A stretch of DNA of 64,000 nucleotides from Selaginella tamariscina. Taxonomy: Eukaryota; Streptophyta; Lycopodiopsida; Selaginellales; Selaginellaceae. The translations under genes and the position numbers were made by a program. The stretch is taken from positions 186,001 to 250,000 of the forward strand of contig PUQB01000152.1 in the NCBI GenBank assembly GCA_003024785.1, in the 5' to 3' direction. The notes beneath the pieces are model-generated. The model saw nothing but the letters and a program-made list of their open reading frames with translations. It searched no databases and was not told the DNA's origin. Positions 1 to 10,396 of this stretch are shown here, piece after piece (the first letter of the stretch is position 1; every line of letters starts with the position of its first letter).

Positions 1-96
1 GAATATCCTATAGGCATATCCTGTAGAAATATCCTGTAGGTATATCTTATGTCCCATATCTTGTATCCTGTATCATGTATCCGGAATCCTGCATCA
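1..96. repeat. Degenerate tandem repeat of ATATCCTGTA-like units
   Basis: The left edge carries about eight irregular copies of a 10-13 bp unit resembling ATATCCTGTAG (atatcctgtag, atatcttgtatcc, tcctgtatcatg). It runs off the window edge, so the full extent is unknown. No coding potential is visible. Confidence 0.5.
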
Positions 97-640
97 GGTC
101 GTGACAAGGAGTGTTCTCCTTAGAAACTAGGGCTGAACAATCTAAGCTTGTTAGAATGAGCCCTTTTGTGAGGCACTTATAAGGTCATGTACTTAGGGTT
201 ATCTAAACCTAGCCTTAGGGAGTGAACACTCATGTCCTCATTAAGTACTAACCCTAGGTCGAGGGTATGACTTGACCACTCAAACCCTTAGGGGTTAGTC
301 GTGGTTCAGGGTACCCCTTGTCACCCTAAAAAAGTTGTACTTCAGATGAGGGCCTCAAAGGGTAAGTGACGATGCCTTAGCTCTGTCATAGGGGTATATG
401 TGAGACACATCTCTTTTGTGGGGTTAAGACATGAGCTTGTCTAGGTCTATTAAAATAGGATCCTAAAGTTTACTCGGGATATCCTCTATGGTTCGATTTT
501 AGGGGACTTAAGGTAGGACTCTAAATCTCATGTCAACTAAACATCTGAGTCAGACTCTTGGGGTCATTTTAGAAGACTTATTGTTGCTCACACAGGGAAT
601 TAACATTTGAAGGCCATGGCGGCTATCTGTTGCCACATGT
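97..640. other. Non-coding stretch, nothing identified
   Basis: Stops occur in all frames, with no recognisable motif. The many short ctaggg/accctag words look like old repeat sequence. It may belong to the decayed retroelement on its right, but no long terminal repeat boundary can be seen. Confidence 0.4.
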
Positions 641-649
641 TAGCCCTCC

Positions 650-1095
650 ATGTTAAAATTCTGCTCCACTTGCTTTATTAGTGTCTGCTCCTGCAACCTC
701 TCCACTGCCTTTTGTACTAGTTCCTCCAGAGTCTTTTGCACCATTTTTCTCATCTCTTTATGCAATCCCATGGTCATGAGTGGCTTTCATGGCCGAGGCC
801 TTTCCCAAATGCTCTTTCAACTCCTCTTTTGAAGTTTCTTCATTTATCTGAATATTCTCTATAGCATGCTTCTTCTTCCCTTTTCAAACCAATCCCCTTG
901 TGGGCATCACATGAGATGTCTTCTACTTCTTAGACTGTGGCATCTTCACAATTCTGCCCATGCTCTCTTGTCGCTTACTAGTAGATCCTTCCTAAGCCTG
1001 TTTCTCTTTTATCTTTTATGTGGTGTAAGCACTTTTTGCAACTTGCTAGCATACTCTACCTCATTTACTTTTTCCTTGAAATCCATTACATGATA
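650..1095 (-). pseudogene. Decayed coiled-coil coding remnant, probably transposon gag-like
   Basis: On the minus strand the left part reads as a Lys/Glu/Gln-rich helical stretch (around MRKMVQKTLEELVQKAVE) with heptad-like spacing, and the right part contains DFKEKVNEVEYASKLQK. Stops and frame changes break it up. No domain is recognised. The charged coiled-coil composition next to another gag-like remnant suggests a retroelement structural protein, but this is inference. The plus-strand reading frames here are Ser/Phe/Leu-rich shadows. Confidence 0.3.
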
Positions 1096-1233
1096 CACCA
1101 CTGGTTTATATCCATGCAAGAGCAATCATAATTAGTGAAACTGGCTATAGTTGAAAAGTGCTACGAATATGTTTAATTCCTTATTTACTTTATTACTAAT
1201 CTAGTTTAATTACTAATCCATAGCATTTTTTGA

Positions 1234-1655
1234 CTACGGCTTCAAACACTGATCATAATAGATTCCTTTGTGCAAAAAAAATATTTCTCCCAGTTTCATG
1301 AGATACCTTGCCACTTTTGCACACTTTCCTCCCTTCGATGCCTCATAAAGAGACATGACTGACTTCGACATTGTAGTCGAAGAAAGACAGAACTCAAATG
1401 AATTCATAAAAAAATTAACTAGGAGCTCAACTTCCTCCTGCAAGTCTATCAAACGCAACCCACGTTTACTATTATTTGGCGTCCTTCTTTCAAGTATAGA
1501 TCTAGATTTTGCTTATTGAACTCAAGCTCATCTTCTTCTGAAGGTAATTGAAAAACTTCCGCCATAACCCACTCATCAATGAACATCTTCCTCCCTCTTG
1601 CACACACCAAGAGATTATTATTATCCCCTTCTACCCTCTCTACCATCATCACAAA
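1234..1655 (-). pseudogene. Plant transposon gag-like N-terminal remnant
   Basis: Two overlapping minus-strand frames (start near 1652, continuing to 1237) encode a segment with GRKMFIDEWVMAEVFQLP followed by an acidic stretch, then a Leu-rich helical segment with ASKGGKCAKVARYLMKLG. The pattern 'gkxxxidexxixxxfxLP' resembles the N-terminal region of plant retrotransposon proteins (Transposase_32/PF20167-like); this rests on pattern only. A frame change lies near 1455. The 5' half is also the left arm of a long inverted repeat, so an inverted duplicate of the same coding segment sits at 1980-2136. Confidence 0.35.
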
Positions 1656-2136
1656 GTGATTGCATCAAGATTCACATGGTTAGGATAACGACATACCTAT
1701 CTAGTCCAAACTCCTTTATGCTTTCCTAAGCTCAGAGGTTATCTCCCACACCCATTATGATGACTGCAAAGTGCCCACATGACAAAATTCTCAATCACCT
1801 TATGCAATGGCCAACAATTCTTACAACCAAGGTATTTCTCCCCCCACCATAGCCATTGTAAAAGGAGATTGAAACCCTAGCCTTGCATCAATTTCCAAAT
1901 GTTAAGGGAATATTCCCTTCTTCTCATATTGACATTTGAAATATCCTCGACCATGTGAATCCTAATGTGCTGTAATGATATCACTTTGTGATGATGGTAG
2001 AGAGGGTAGAAGGGGATAATAATAATCTCTTTTTGTATGCAAGAGGGAAGAAGATGCTCATCGATGAGTGGGTTTGGCGAAAGTTTTTCAATTACCTTCG
2101 GAAAAAGATGAGCTTGAGATCAATAAGAAAAATCAT
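1505..2136. repeat. Long inverted repeat (arms about 155 bp, loop about 319 bp)
   Basis: The arm at about 1505-1660 and the arm at about 1980-2136 are reverse complements with scattered mismatches. Both contain gtgatgatggtagagagggt and continue colinearly through ttttcaattaccttc to caataag. The loop 1661-1979 shows no gene. The right arm is a degraded inverted copy of the gag-like segment in the left arm. Confidence 0.75.
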
Positions 2137-2314
2137 GATATACAAGAAGAAGATCTAATTTTGTGGTATAAGGAAAATGTCAAATGACCATATGACAAAT
2201 TAAAGATGAAAAGTCTTTAATTTAAATGGACTTAGCCATTTCATCTTTAATTTGTCATATGGTCTTTTGACATTTCTCTTATACCACAACTAAATTTCCT
2301 TCTTGTATATCATG
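2134..2314. repeat. MITE-like hairpin, arms about 77 bp
   Basis: The sequence starting catgatatacaagaagaa at 2135 is repeated as its reverse complement ending ttcttgtatatcatg near 2314. The arms (2134-2211 and 2238-2314) pair almost completely with a 26-bp AT-rich loop. It abuts the right arm of the larger inverted repeat. This is typical of a small foldback element; no clear target duplication is visible. Confidence 0.7.
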
Positions 2315-2399
2315 CTTTTTTTTTTTTCCTTGTTTTATTATTTCTTATTTTCTAAATTACTTATACACTCCATATGGCATATAATCTTATCTCATAAAT

Positions 2400-3370
2400 C
2401 TCTTCCAGTTTATGTAGCTTACTTTACAAGAATTTTTTCTCTCAAATTATGCTTTACAATAATCCTTAAAGATAGCACAATGTACTCAACAAAAGTCATT
2501 GCCTAAGTAAATAGGCTAACTTGAAAGGCATCATTCTTATTAGAACTTATATAAATTGTCCTGTAAGTTAACAAGACTTCAGAAAGTCTTTCATTATAAT
2601 CTTTTCTTTTTTCCTGAATCACTTTTCTTAGACATTCTTAAAAACTTTAATTGTGGATTTAGTTTGTCCATTCCTTGAGAATAATAAGATATAGATTTCT
2701 TATGCTTAATAATAAATTCTTTCATAAGTGTTGAAATTATTTTATTGACAAAATGTTTTTCTTTATCACTTATTATCTCCTTAAAATTTCATAGCGTACC
2801 ATAATTATATTATATATAGCAGGAGCTATTTATAAGCATCAACTTTCTTTATGGGTTCAACTTCTACCCATTTAGTTAAGTAATCAGTAAGTACTAAAAT
2901 ATATTGATTCCTTCTTGTACCTACAGAATTTATGGTCCTATAAAATCCATTCCCTGCCCTTGAAAAGGTTTAAGTGGTAAGACTAAATTTAAAAAATATT
3001 TTTCTTTTAGGTGGTAATTGTGCCCTTTGACACTTATCACATTTTCTACAAAAATCTCATACATTCGTATGTCACCATAACTCAGCTTATAATGTTTTTT
3101 CTAATAATTATTTTTCTTTGCAAAAATGTCCTCCTACCAAACCCGAATGGGTTTTCTTAAGACATCTAAAGCTCCATCTTGACCAATCTTATAAGCTTTC
3201 CTCTCATCAGAGAAAAATATTGTGTTCTCACGATAAATAACTTTTTTGGATCATTTGTCTGATAAAATGGTGGAATAATCATGTTGACAAATAAACTTTT
3301 ATCATTCATCCATTAAAGAAATTTGCACATGAAATAAATGTGCATCAAGAAAGTCATCCATATTTTAAAT
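2400..3370 (-). pseudogene. Ty3/gypsy (Athila/Ogre-like) integrase remnant
   Basis: Read on the minus strand in shifting frames, the pieces follow gypsy pol order. DDFLDAHLFHVQ near 3360-3325 matches the region before the integrase zinc finger. AYKIGQDGALDVLRKPIR lies near 3200-3140. CDKCQRAQLPP near 3041-3010 is the second half of the H2C2 zinc finger. QGQGMDFIGP near 2960 is the integrase core start, followed by an ILVLTDYLTKWVE-like stretch near 2900. KHKKSISYYSQGMDKLNP near 2690 matches the H-x-S-x-x-Y-x-P-Q-G-N-G region. Many stops and frame shifts make it non-functional. RT and LTRs are not seen next to it. Confidence 0.75.
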
Positions 3371-5520
3371 TGGAGTTTCTCATGTTTAATAGCAGAAACC
3401 ATTTAGCCAACTTTCCATTTAGGATTGGTTTATTTAGAAGGTGTAATAAACTTTTATGATTTTACAAAGATTTTGACTTTATTAATTAATAAATAATGTT
3501 TAAATTATGAATTGCATATACCATTCCTAAAGATTTTTTTTTTGTGGTAGTATAGTTTACCTTTGCTAGTGTTAAATTGCAACTTGTGTAGTATTAATTA
3601 AAATAAACCATTTCATCTTTTTGTGTTTATGTAAGAATAGCTCCTATCACAAATATCTAAAGCATCAACTTGCACATAAAACTCCCTATCCCATTTAGGA
3701 TTTACTAATATAAGTGTTGTAGCTAAATATTACTTCATTTCCGTTTTAAAACATTAAACATATTACTCCACTTTCATTTCAAAACTAGAATAATGATTAT
3801 TTGTCCATTCTCAAATAAGTATATGTTATTAAAGTGTTATCTATATTGAATATAAAAAGAGCTTGATTAATTAGGCTGAAGTCGAAGTTCAACCCAGTTT
3901 TGACAATGTATTCCCAACCACTCTTTGAAGTGTCTGATTGTCTTCAGCTCCATTGCCTTTAGATGAAAAGGAGAGGTGGGTTGATGTTGTTAATTTGTAG
4001 TTTGCCATCAGCCACCAAATAAGTTAACACATCCATCTCTCCATTGTTGTTCATTCAAAGGCTTCAACTATGTGAGCTTGAAGTTATTATCTACATCCTT
4101 CGCAGCTTGAATAGACTTAGTCTTGTGAGTCTTATTGGTTTCTTTGCAGACTTTTCGAAAGGCTCCCTTCACTTGTCTACTTCTTTTACAGTGTTCTTCA
4201 CACAAATGATTCCATGATCCCCACCCATTTGGCAAAGACCTTGTCCTTGAGGCAAGAAATCAGCATCATCAAGAAGGATGTTTTCTTCTTGCCCACATGA
4301 GCAAAATCAACTACTGCAATTTCTTTGGCTCTTTACAAATGAAAAAAGTAACAGATTAATATAATGGTGAAATAAATCCTGCCAAAACAATTTCTTACTT
4401 GGTATTCTGAACTTTGTTCTTTCCTTGTAGTTACTCTTTGCGGCCGCCCGAGTTTTCCACATGGATTGCGTGTGTTTGAACTTTTCCCATATTTTTCTGT
4501 TGTGGTGGTTAGTGTTGGCATCGTCCCATTCCACCAAAACTTATGGTATTGAGATTTGACTTAACTAAAAACAAATCTTTTTGTCAGCTTCTCACGGTAT
4601 ACTCGGAAAGCTTTGTTGCCATCGTTTCTTATTGTGTTCATCAAGAAGTCATTGGGCTGCCATTATCGTGTGTTGGTCGTTAATAATGTAGTACCTTATT
4701 AATTTTTTATTCTTTGTCTGGATCTTCGTGATTTGTTCTGGTGTTGTTACCACACTATCTCAGTGCCTTTCTTTCTTTCATAGTATGGGCATAAAACAAC
4801 ATTATGTGGAATGGTGTAAGAATTGTCGTCCTTTATCTTCTCCATGAGTTCAGCTACATGTTCCTGGTTGAGTGGACTATAATTAAAGTTAAGGTTAAAG
4901 CTGCAATACTTAACCCTACACTCGTAAATCCTATTATCCAACATCATTTTCTTGTGGCTTATTGCAACATGAAATGCCACTAGTGCAGGTGACAAAAACT
5001 GATGACTTTCTTCTACGGTTAGAATCAACATGTGTAAGCCCCGACTATAGCTGTTCTAGTGTTCTTAACAACTCCTCCAGCTTCCAAAAAATCCTAAATA
5101 AATTGAACATGAATCTGTAAAGAACCTGGGAGCGAGTCACCTCTCAATCTCCCTAATGATGTTGTTGTATTCTTATTCAATAAGATGTGGGATGATTGCT
5201 TCACTTGTGGATGTTCTGTATGGTGAAGTAATATTTGTTGTGAATACACCTACTAAGATCTTTGAAGTAGACATCTAATCGAATCCCTTCCATAAATGGG
5301 CTTTTGTTTAGTGAAGAAGAACTTCACGGTCGACATCATTAGTGTACATGAACGTCATAATCCTAAGTCGATAGAATCACCCGAGGTTCTTGTGTATTTG
5401 GCATTCTCCGGATCTGAGAACGTGACATTAGATGGAATCAGGTATATATTTCAAGCATCACCAATCTCGGTTTGTAGCTTGCCCTCAAGTGCTTGACTAG
5501 TGAATCTACTTTCCATTATT
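3371..5520. other. Unresolved decayed sequence with minus-strand coding remnants
   Basis: Base composition is more gene-like than in the AT-rich tracts. Minus-strand frames at 5031-4747 (94 codons, containing EHVAELMEKIKDDNSYTIPH) and 4537-4307 (76 codons, containing NRKIWEKFKHTQSMWKTR) stand out, and minus-strand reading continues in fragments towards 3.9 kb. No family is recognised. The broken frames and position between retroelement pieces suggest a degraded transposon, but this is not demonstrated. Confidence 0.3.
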
Positions 5521-6110
5521 TTGTTTGTCCATACGATGTGACATAGGTTAGTTTGACAGCAACCATGGTTAATCCAATGCGCTTTCTGTTTATTTTAAAA
5601 TATGGCCAAGTTGATTCCAAAATCCCCGACCCATCCATCTCCTCCTCTTGTCTTTAATGTCACTTCAATTCTACATCTGAATACAAAATGATAAATTCTT
5701 CAAGCACATATCCGAATTAAAAATTTTGTTTTAATTTTACCCAAAATTTGATGATGACTCCATATTAATGGTTGAATTAGTTCATTTGATCAAGCCGTCT
5801 ATCTACATAATATTACATTATGAATACAATTCATATAAAAACGCACACACACTTATATAAACCCAATATACAAATACATTATAAAGCTTTATAGAGTCTA
5901 TACATATTTTTATTTGAAGTGCTTAGACTAATTAGATGGTGAGGAATTAAGTGTCTAAAGCTCACATTTGTGATAGTGCAAGGAACTGGTATCATTTAAT
6001 TCTAGAACCACTACAAATGTGAACTTTGGACAGTTTATATAATTTCTGGCTTTTACTCAAAATATTATGATGAAGTAAATAAAAAGATAAAGAACTTATA
6101 TAATACTACA
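5521..6110. other. AT-rich non-coding stretch
   Basis: No open frame, RNA gene or clear repeat is visible apart from a short inverted pair (cacatttgtgatag near 5964 and ctacaaatgtgaac near 6010). Confidence 0.4.
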
Positions 6111-6119
6111 TTCACATAG

Positions 6120-6930
6120 AGTTTAGTGAGATTAATCTCGCCATCCTTCTCCATCTCAAAGAGAAGTGGACGGGATTAATCTCGCCCACCATTTTAGGAA
6201 GCAGGGAAGGAGTGGTGGGATTAATCCCACCATCACTTCTTTGCCTTCTAGAATTTGTGTTCTTAAGAGAAAGATATATAAAAATTATAATATATAAATA
6301 GACACGTACATATAAATACATGTGTGTGTGGGAGATAAAGGTAATGGAGTTGTGGGCAGGATTAATCCCGCCACCATGCCATGCCTGGTGGGCAAGATTA
6401 ATCCCGCCACAAGTCTCTCATATGGATAAGAGTGGCGGAATTAATCCCACCACCTGCAATGCCTAGCGGGCAAGATTAATCCCTCCCCACTCTTTGAGAG
6501 CCACCCCTTCCATACCTGGTCAGCGAGATTAATACCGCCGACCTTTATGTCTTAATGAATTAGGGGGCGGGATTAATCCCACCTGCCACCTTTATACATA
6601 TGAGAGAGTTTTGGGCGGAATTATCTTGCCCACCATGGATGAAAAGGGTGGCGGGATTAATCTCGCCACCCTTTAAGTAGAGCATGGGGTGGCGGGAATA
6701 ATCCCACCCACCACAATTTGTGGCATAGAAGGGGTGGCGGGATTAATCCTGCCACCCTTTAGGTAGGGCATGGGTGGTCGGATTAATCCTGCCACCCACA
6801 GTTTGCGGCATGGAAGAGGTGGCGAGATTAATCCCTCCACCCCTTCCATGCCGCAAACTGTGGTGGTAGGATTAATCCCGTCGACCCGGCATGGAAGGGG
6901 TGGCGGGGTTAATCCGCCACCCAGGCAGGG
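6120..6930. repeat. Array 1 of the GGATTAATCC-centred palindrome
   Basis: About 17 copies of a near-perfect palindrome, consensus GGCGGGATTAATCCCGCC with GTG/CAC outer bases, lie every 30-50 bp. Clear copies are near 6213, 6355, 6566, 6648, 6735 and 6900. Mutations usually sit in the GC arms, while the ATTAAT core is nearly constant. Spacers are short, GC-rich and partly shared between copies (for example cttccatgcc, tagggcatggg). Open frames across this region are repeat artefacts. No equivalent is known to me. Confidence 0.85.
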
Positions 6931-7009
6931 AATAGGATACAAATACACATGTACATATACATATAGTTGTGTGTGTGACAGAGAGAGACAAAGAAATTAT
7001 ATATAAAAA

Positions 7010-7145
7010 ACACAATAGATATAGCAAGTAGTACTGTAAATCCCAAACGCAGTAGAATTGAGAAGTAGAAATCAAATAATCAAGTAAGATACTGTAGAGT
7101 GAAAGTAAGAGGAGAGTATATATTGACACTACATAGTATAATATT
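7010..7145 (-). repeat. LTR-like leader repeat, copy 1
   Basis: The segment from agcaagtagtactgtaaatc through gtaagaggagagtatat recurs at 9030-9120 and 9125-9220. On the minus strand it lies just downstream of a TATA motif (7183-7192, GTATAAATAG), the arrangement expected of an LTR U3-R junction. The LTR ends are not resolved. Confidence 0.45.
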
Positions 7146-7182
7146 CAGTATACCCCGGGATTCTTTTTAATCCTAGTCTAGT

Positions 7183-7192
7183 CTATTTATAC
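7183..7192 (-). promoter_or_regulatory. Candidate TATA box of a minus-strand LTR promoter
   Basis: The minus strand reads GTATAAATAG in a relatively GC-rich setting (gagtacgg before it), about 45-60 bp before the repeated leader. It is the best TATA match locally. Function is inferred from position only. Confidence 0.35.
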
Positions 7193-7658
7193 CCGTACTC
7201 CTGGTCCCGTACTAGCAATTATTGTAACTTCCTTCTAGCCTTATCCTTTCAATTATCGTAACTCCTCATCCTTATCATGAAGTGCCATACTCCGCCTCAA
7301 ACATCATATTGCAATAGTGAACCAAACATATTATAATGGTGACCCGTAATTCTAAATTTTCATCCAACTCTCGTTTTTCCACAATATATACTTCTTTTTT
7401 TTGTGTTTTTCCCATTATATGCCCAAAGAAATAAACATAACTAGGAATCTTCTACATGACTAACTATCCCCTAGACTAAAACTATTGCATCGCCCTGATG
7501 CAACCTTATGGTGGACGTCTAGTGGTTCTGCAAATGGAAGCGATTACAGTCTTCATCTTTTGATTGTCCTCTCGAAGTTTATGCAATTCTTCTTGTCCCT
7601 CTAAAGTAACAATGGTCGCTTGAGTAGAAGTTTTCACTCAAGTGACAATGTACCATAT

Positions 7659-7796
7659 TTGTTCTCCCTGTGTTCGCAGTTGTTCTCCTTGTGCTCGCAA
7701 TTGTTCTCTCTTGTGCTCGCAGTTATTCTTTTTGTGTTCATAGTTATTCTCCTTGTGCTCACGATTGTTCTCCTTGTGCTCGCAATTGTTCTCCCT
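7659..7796. repeat. 21-bp tandem repeat, about 6.5 units
   Basis: The unit is about ttgttctccttgtgctcgca, with one or two changes per copy. On the minus strand each unit encodes the heptad GEQLRAQ when read in the frame of the adjoining open frame, so it is an expanded coiled-coil tract. One unit has an extra base, which breaks that frame. Confidence 0.7.
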
Positions 7797-8010
7797 TCAA
7801 TTGGTCATATTGCCGACGGGTGATCTTGTTTGACACTACCATGCTGCATCTTCTGCTCATTGCATGTTCATCTGTCAAAATAGTGTCTCCACGACGCCTC
7901 CCAAAGTTTGGTGAAAGTTTTGAATTTCTTCTTCCGTCATAATATTTTTCTTTCAACTCTAGCACTTCCTTGGGCATTGATTTACCCATTCTAGTACATC
8001 CCACACTCAA
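7759..8010 (-). pseudogene. Retroelement-like open frame ending in heptad repeats
   Basis: The minus strand from 8010 reads MSVGCTRMGKSMPKEV, then a basic segment (FGRRRGDTILTDEHAMSRRC), then YDQLKGEQLRAQGEQ, entering the 21-bp heptad repeat before stopping. The charged, coiled-coil composition and position between repeated LTR-like leaders suggest a transposon structural protein. No domain is recognised, and the frame is lost inside the repeat. A DNA-transposon accessory protein is the alternative. Confidence 0.35.
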
Positions 8011-8269
8011 TTGTTAGTTACCTGCTAATATGACCATCCTCCGTGGTCGCCATATGTTGAACATAGAAAATTCCTAACGCCTAAAACATAGCAGTGGTCG
8101 CCACTGTCAACCCGTAATAAACGGAATAAGGAAAATGTGAAAATGAATACATATCAAACTTCAGAAAGTCGAGAAAGGGTAAGGATGGCAAGGTATATAG
8201 CAGGTAAAACTATGAATCCCATTGCGAAATAAAAGGAAAAGAATAAAATAACACATAATATGGGTATAG

Positions 8270-8950
8270 CAGTAACACATACCCGTAATAAGGGTATAGC
8301 ATAAAACAAGACCCGTAATAAGGGTGATAGATAAAGAGACCTAATAAGGGTGACAAACAGATAGATCCGTAATAAGAGTGACAAATAGATAGACCCATAA
8401 TAAGGGTGACAAACAAATAAACTTGTAATAAGGGTGACAGACAGATAGACCCATAATAAGGGTGACAAACAAATAAACCTGTAATAAGGGTGACAAACAG
8501 ACTGATAGACCCGTAATAAGGGTAACAACAAACAACAAACCTATAATAAGGGTAATAGACAGACAGATAGACAAACCTGTAATAAGATAACAACAGACAG
8601 ACAGACAAACCCGTAATAAGGGTACAGATAGACAGACAAACCATAATAAGGGTAACAGATAGACAAACAAACCCGTAATAAGGTAATAGACAGACAAACA
8701 AACAAACATGTAATAAGGGTAATAGACAGACAAAACCCGTAATAAGCGTAACAGACAGACAGACCCATAATAAGGGTAACAAATAGATAGATCCGTAATA
8801 AAAGTAACATATAGACAAACCCGTAATAAGGGTAACAGATAGACAGACAAACTCGTAATAAGGGTGATAGACAAACAAACCCACAATAAGGGTAATAGAT
8901 GAATAGACTTGCAATAAGGGTGATGGATAGACAAACCCACAATAAGGGTA
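8270..8950. repeat. 28-bp minisatellite with 4-bp length steps
   Basis: More than 20 tandem units of about 28 bp share a fixed half, CCGTAATAAGGGTRACA, and a variable half made of GACA, AACA and GATA words. Neighbouring units differ by whole 4-bp words (28, 32, 36 bp), so a tetranucleotide microsatellite is nested in each minisatellite unit. The long minus-strand frames here (Leu/Tyr/Cys-rich, three frames open at once) are artefacts of this repeat. Confidence 0.9.
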
Positions 8951-9024
8951 TAGCAGAAATATGAAAGACCAACACAAGACTAGATATCAGACCTCATATG
9001 GTCAAATGGGAGTGAGAAGAGAAA

Positions 9025-9235
9025 AGATATAGCAAGTAGTACTGTAGATCTCGATGCAGTAGAATGAGAAGTATAAATGAAAGGATCAAGTAAGATATCG
9101 TAAAGAGAGTAGAAAGAGAATAGATATAGCAAGTAGTACTACAAATCCCGAACACAATAGAAATGAGTAGAAATCAAAGAATTAAGTAAGATACTGTAGA
9201 GTGAGAGTAAGAGGAGAGTATATCCATTAGGATTT
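9025..9235 (-). repeat. LTR-like leader repeat, copies 2 and 3 in tandem
   Basis: Two adjacent copies (about 9030-9120 and 9125-9220) repeat the 7010-7145 segment in the same orientation: agcaagtagtact, then agtagaatgagaag, then aagtaagatactgtag. With copy 1 they bracket the minisatellite and heptad-repeat frame, consistent with remains of LTRs around a small element. They could equally be segmental repeats. Confidence 0.45.
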
Positions 9236-9309
9236 CATTATATTTCGTTAGTCATTTACACATTCCTTTACTTAAAATTCTCGGTTAGCCGAGATCTTAA
9301 AGAGTTCTC

Positions 9310-10170
9310 AATAGGATGGCGGGATTAACCTTTTCCGCCTCCTATAATGGTTAACATGATTAATTCCGCCCACAATTCTATGAAATGGGAAAGGGGTGCG
9401 AGATTAATTCGACCAATGCTCCTCCACCTCTTAGAAAGGATAGTAGGATTAATCCTGCTCACAACTCTCTGAAACAATGAAGAGTTGACGGAACTAATTT
9501 TAAAAAGTTATGGGGATTAATTTCACCCACCATTCTATGAGACGCGAAAGGGGTGGCAGAATTAATCTCGCCACCCTTTCTTTGTTTTAAAGAGTTGTGG
9601 GCAGGATTTATCCCGCCCACCTGTTTAGGAGGCAGGGAAGCATTGGTGGGATTAATTCTGCCATTTCATCGAGATCTCTTTAAAATCTTGATTAATTAAA
9701 AATTTTAATTAAAGGGATATGTGAATGAGATAAATCCTTAACAGATTCTAATGCAATCTTAATGGATTTTAAACCCCTAAAATAGTTTCACCACATGCCA
9801 CATCACAACAAGTTAATATGTAACCACGCCCACCATTTTAAGAGGTGAATTAACCTCGCCAATGCTTCTGTCTCCTAAATGGTGAGCGGGATTAATCCCG
9901 CCACCAATTCTAGGAGGCGAGAAAGCATTGGCGGGATTAATCTCGCCACTCTTCTTTGCCTCCTAAATGATGGGCAGGATTAATCCCGCCATTCTATGAG
10001 GCGAGGAAGCATTAGCGGGATTAATCCCACCACCTCTTCCTTGTCGGAGAGAGTTGTGGACAGGATTAATTCCGCGACTCTTCCCATGGGAGAGAGTTGT
10101 GGGCGGATTAATCCCGCCCACCATTCTAGGAGGAGGAGAGAAGGAGTGGCAGGATTAATCTCTTGTATTA
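9310..10170. repeat. Array 2 of the GGATTAATCC-centred palindrome
   Basis: About 17 further copies of the palindrome occur, several perfect in the central 18 bp (near 9884 and 9972). Spacers recur with the word aggaggcgagaaagcatt or its reverse complement, implying duplication of palindrome plus spacer. A gap without copies at about 9670-9815 is AT-rich. Divergence is greater in the left half (9353, 9487, 9512). Confidence 0.85.
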
Positions 10171-10396
10171 ATCAAGCATGAGAATCTATATTTATACATA
10201 TAATATATTATTGTACACACATATATATTAAGCACCCTCGATTCAGATTTTATTGTATATTACATAAACAAATATCATAAGTGACACAATTACTTAAGTG
10301 CAGGACAATATATTAATAATATTAAGATAAAGTATATCTTCTTGGAAAAACGAGATAGTTGGCACTAGAATTGTGGAAGTTTGATATGATAATGTT

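Noticed and set aside
6120-6930. CRISPR-like array (short palindromic repeats with spacers)
   Set aside because: Repeats are degenerate, spacers resemble each other and vary in length, no cas genes are present, and the context is a plant nuclear genome.
6673-7129. Pro/Gly/Asn-rich open frames on both strands
   Set aside because: They are translations of the palindrome array and end when the array ends.
8154-8977. Long minus-strand open frames (125-255 codons) rich in Leu, Tyr and Cys
   Set aside because: Three overlapping frames are open at once because the sequence is a 28-bp tandem repeat without stop triplets; no start context or protein family.
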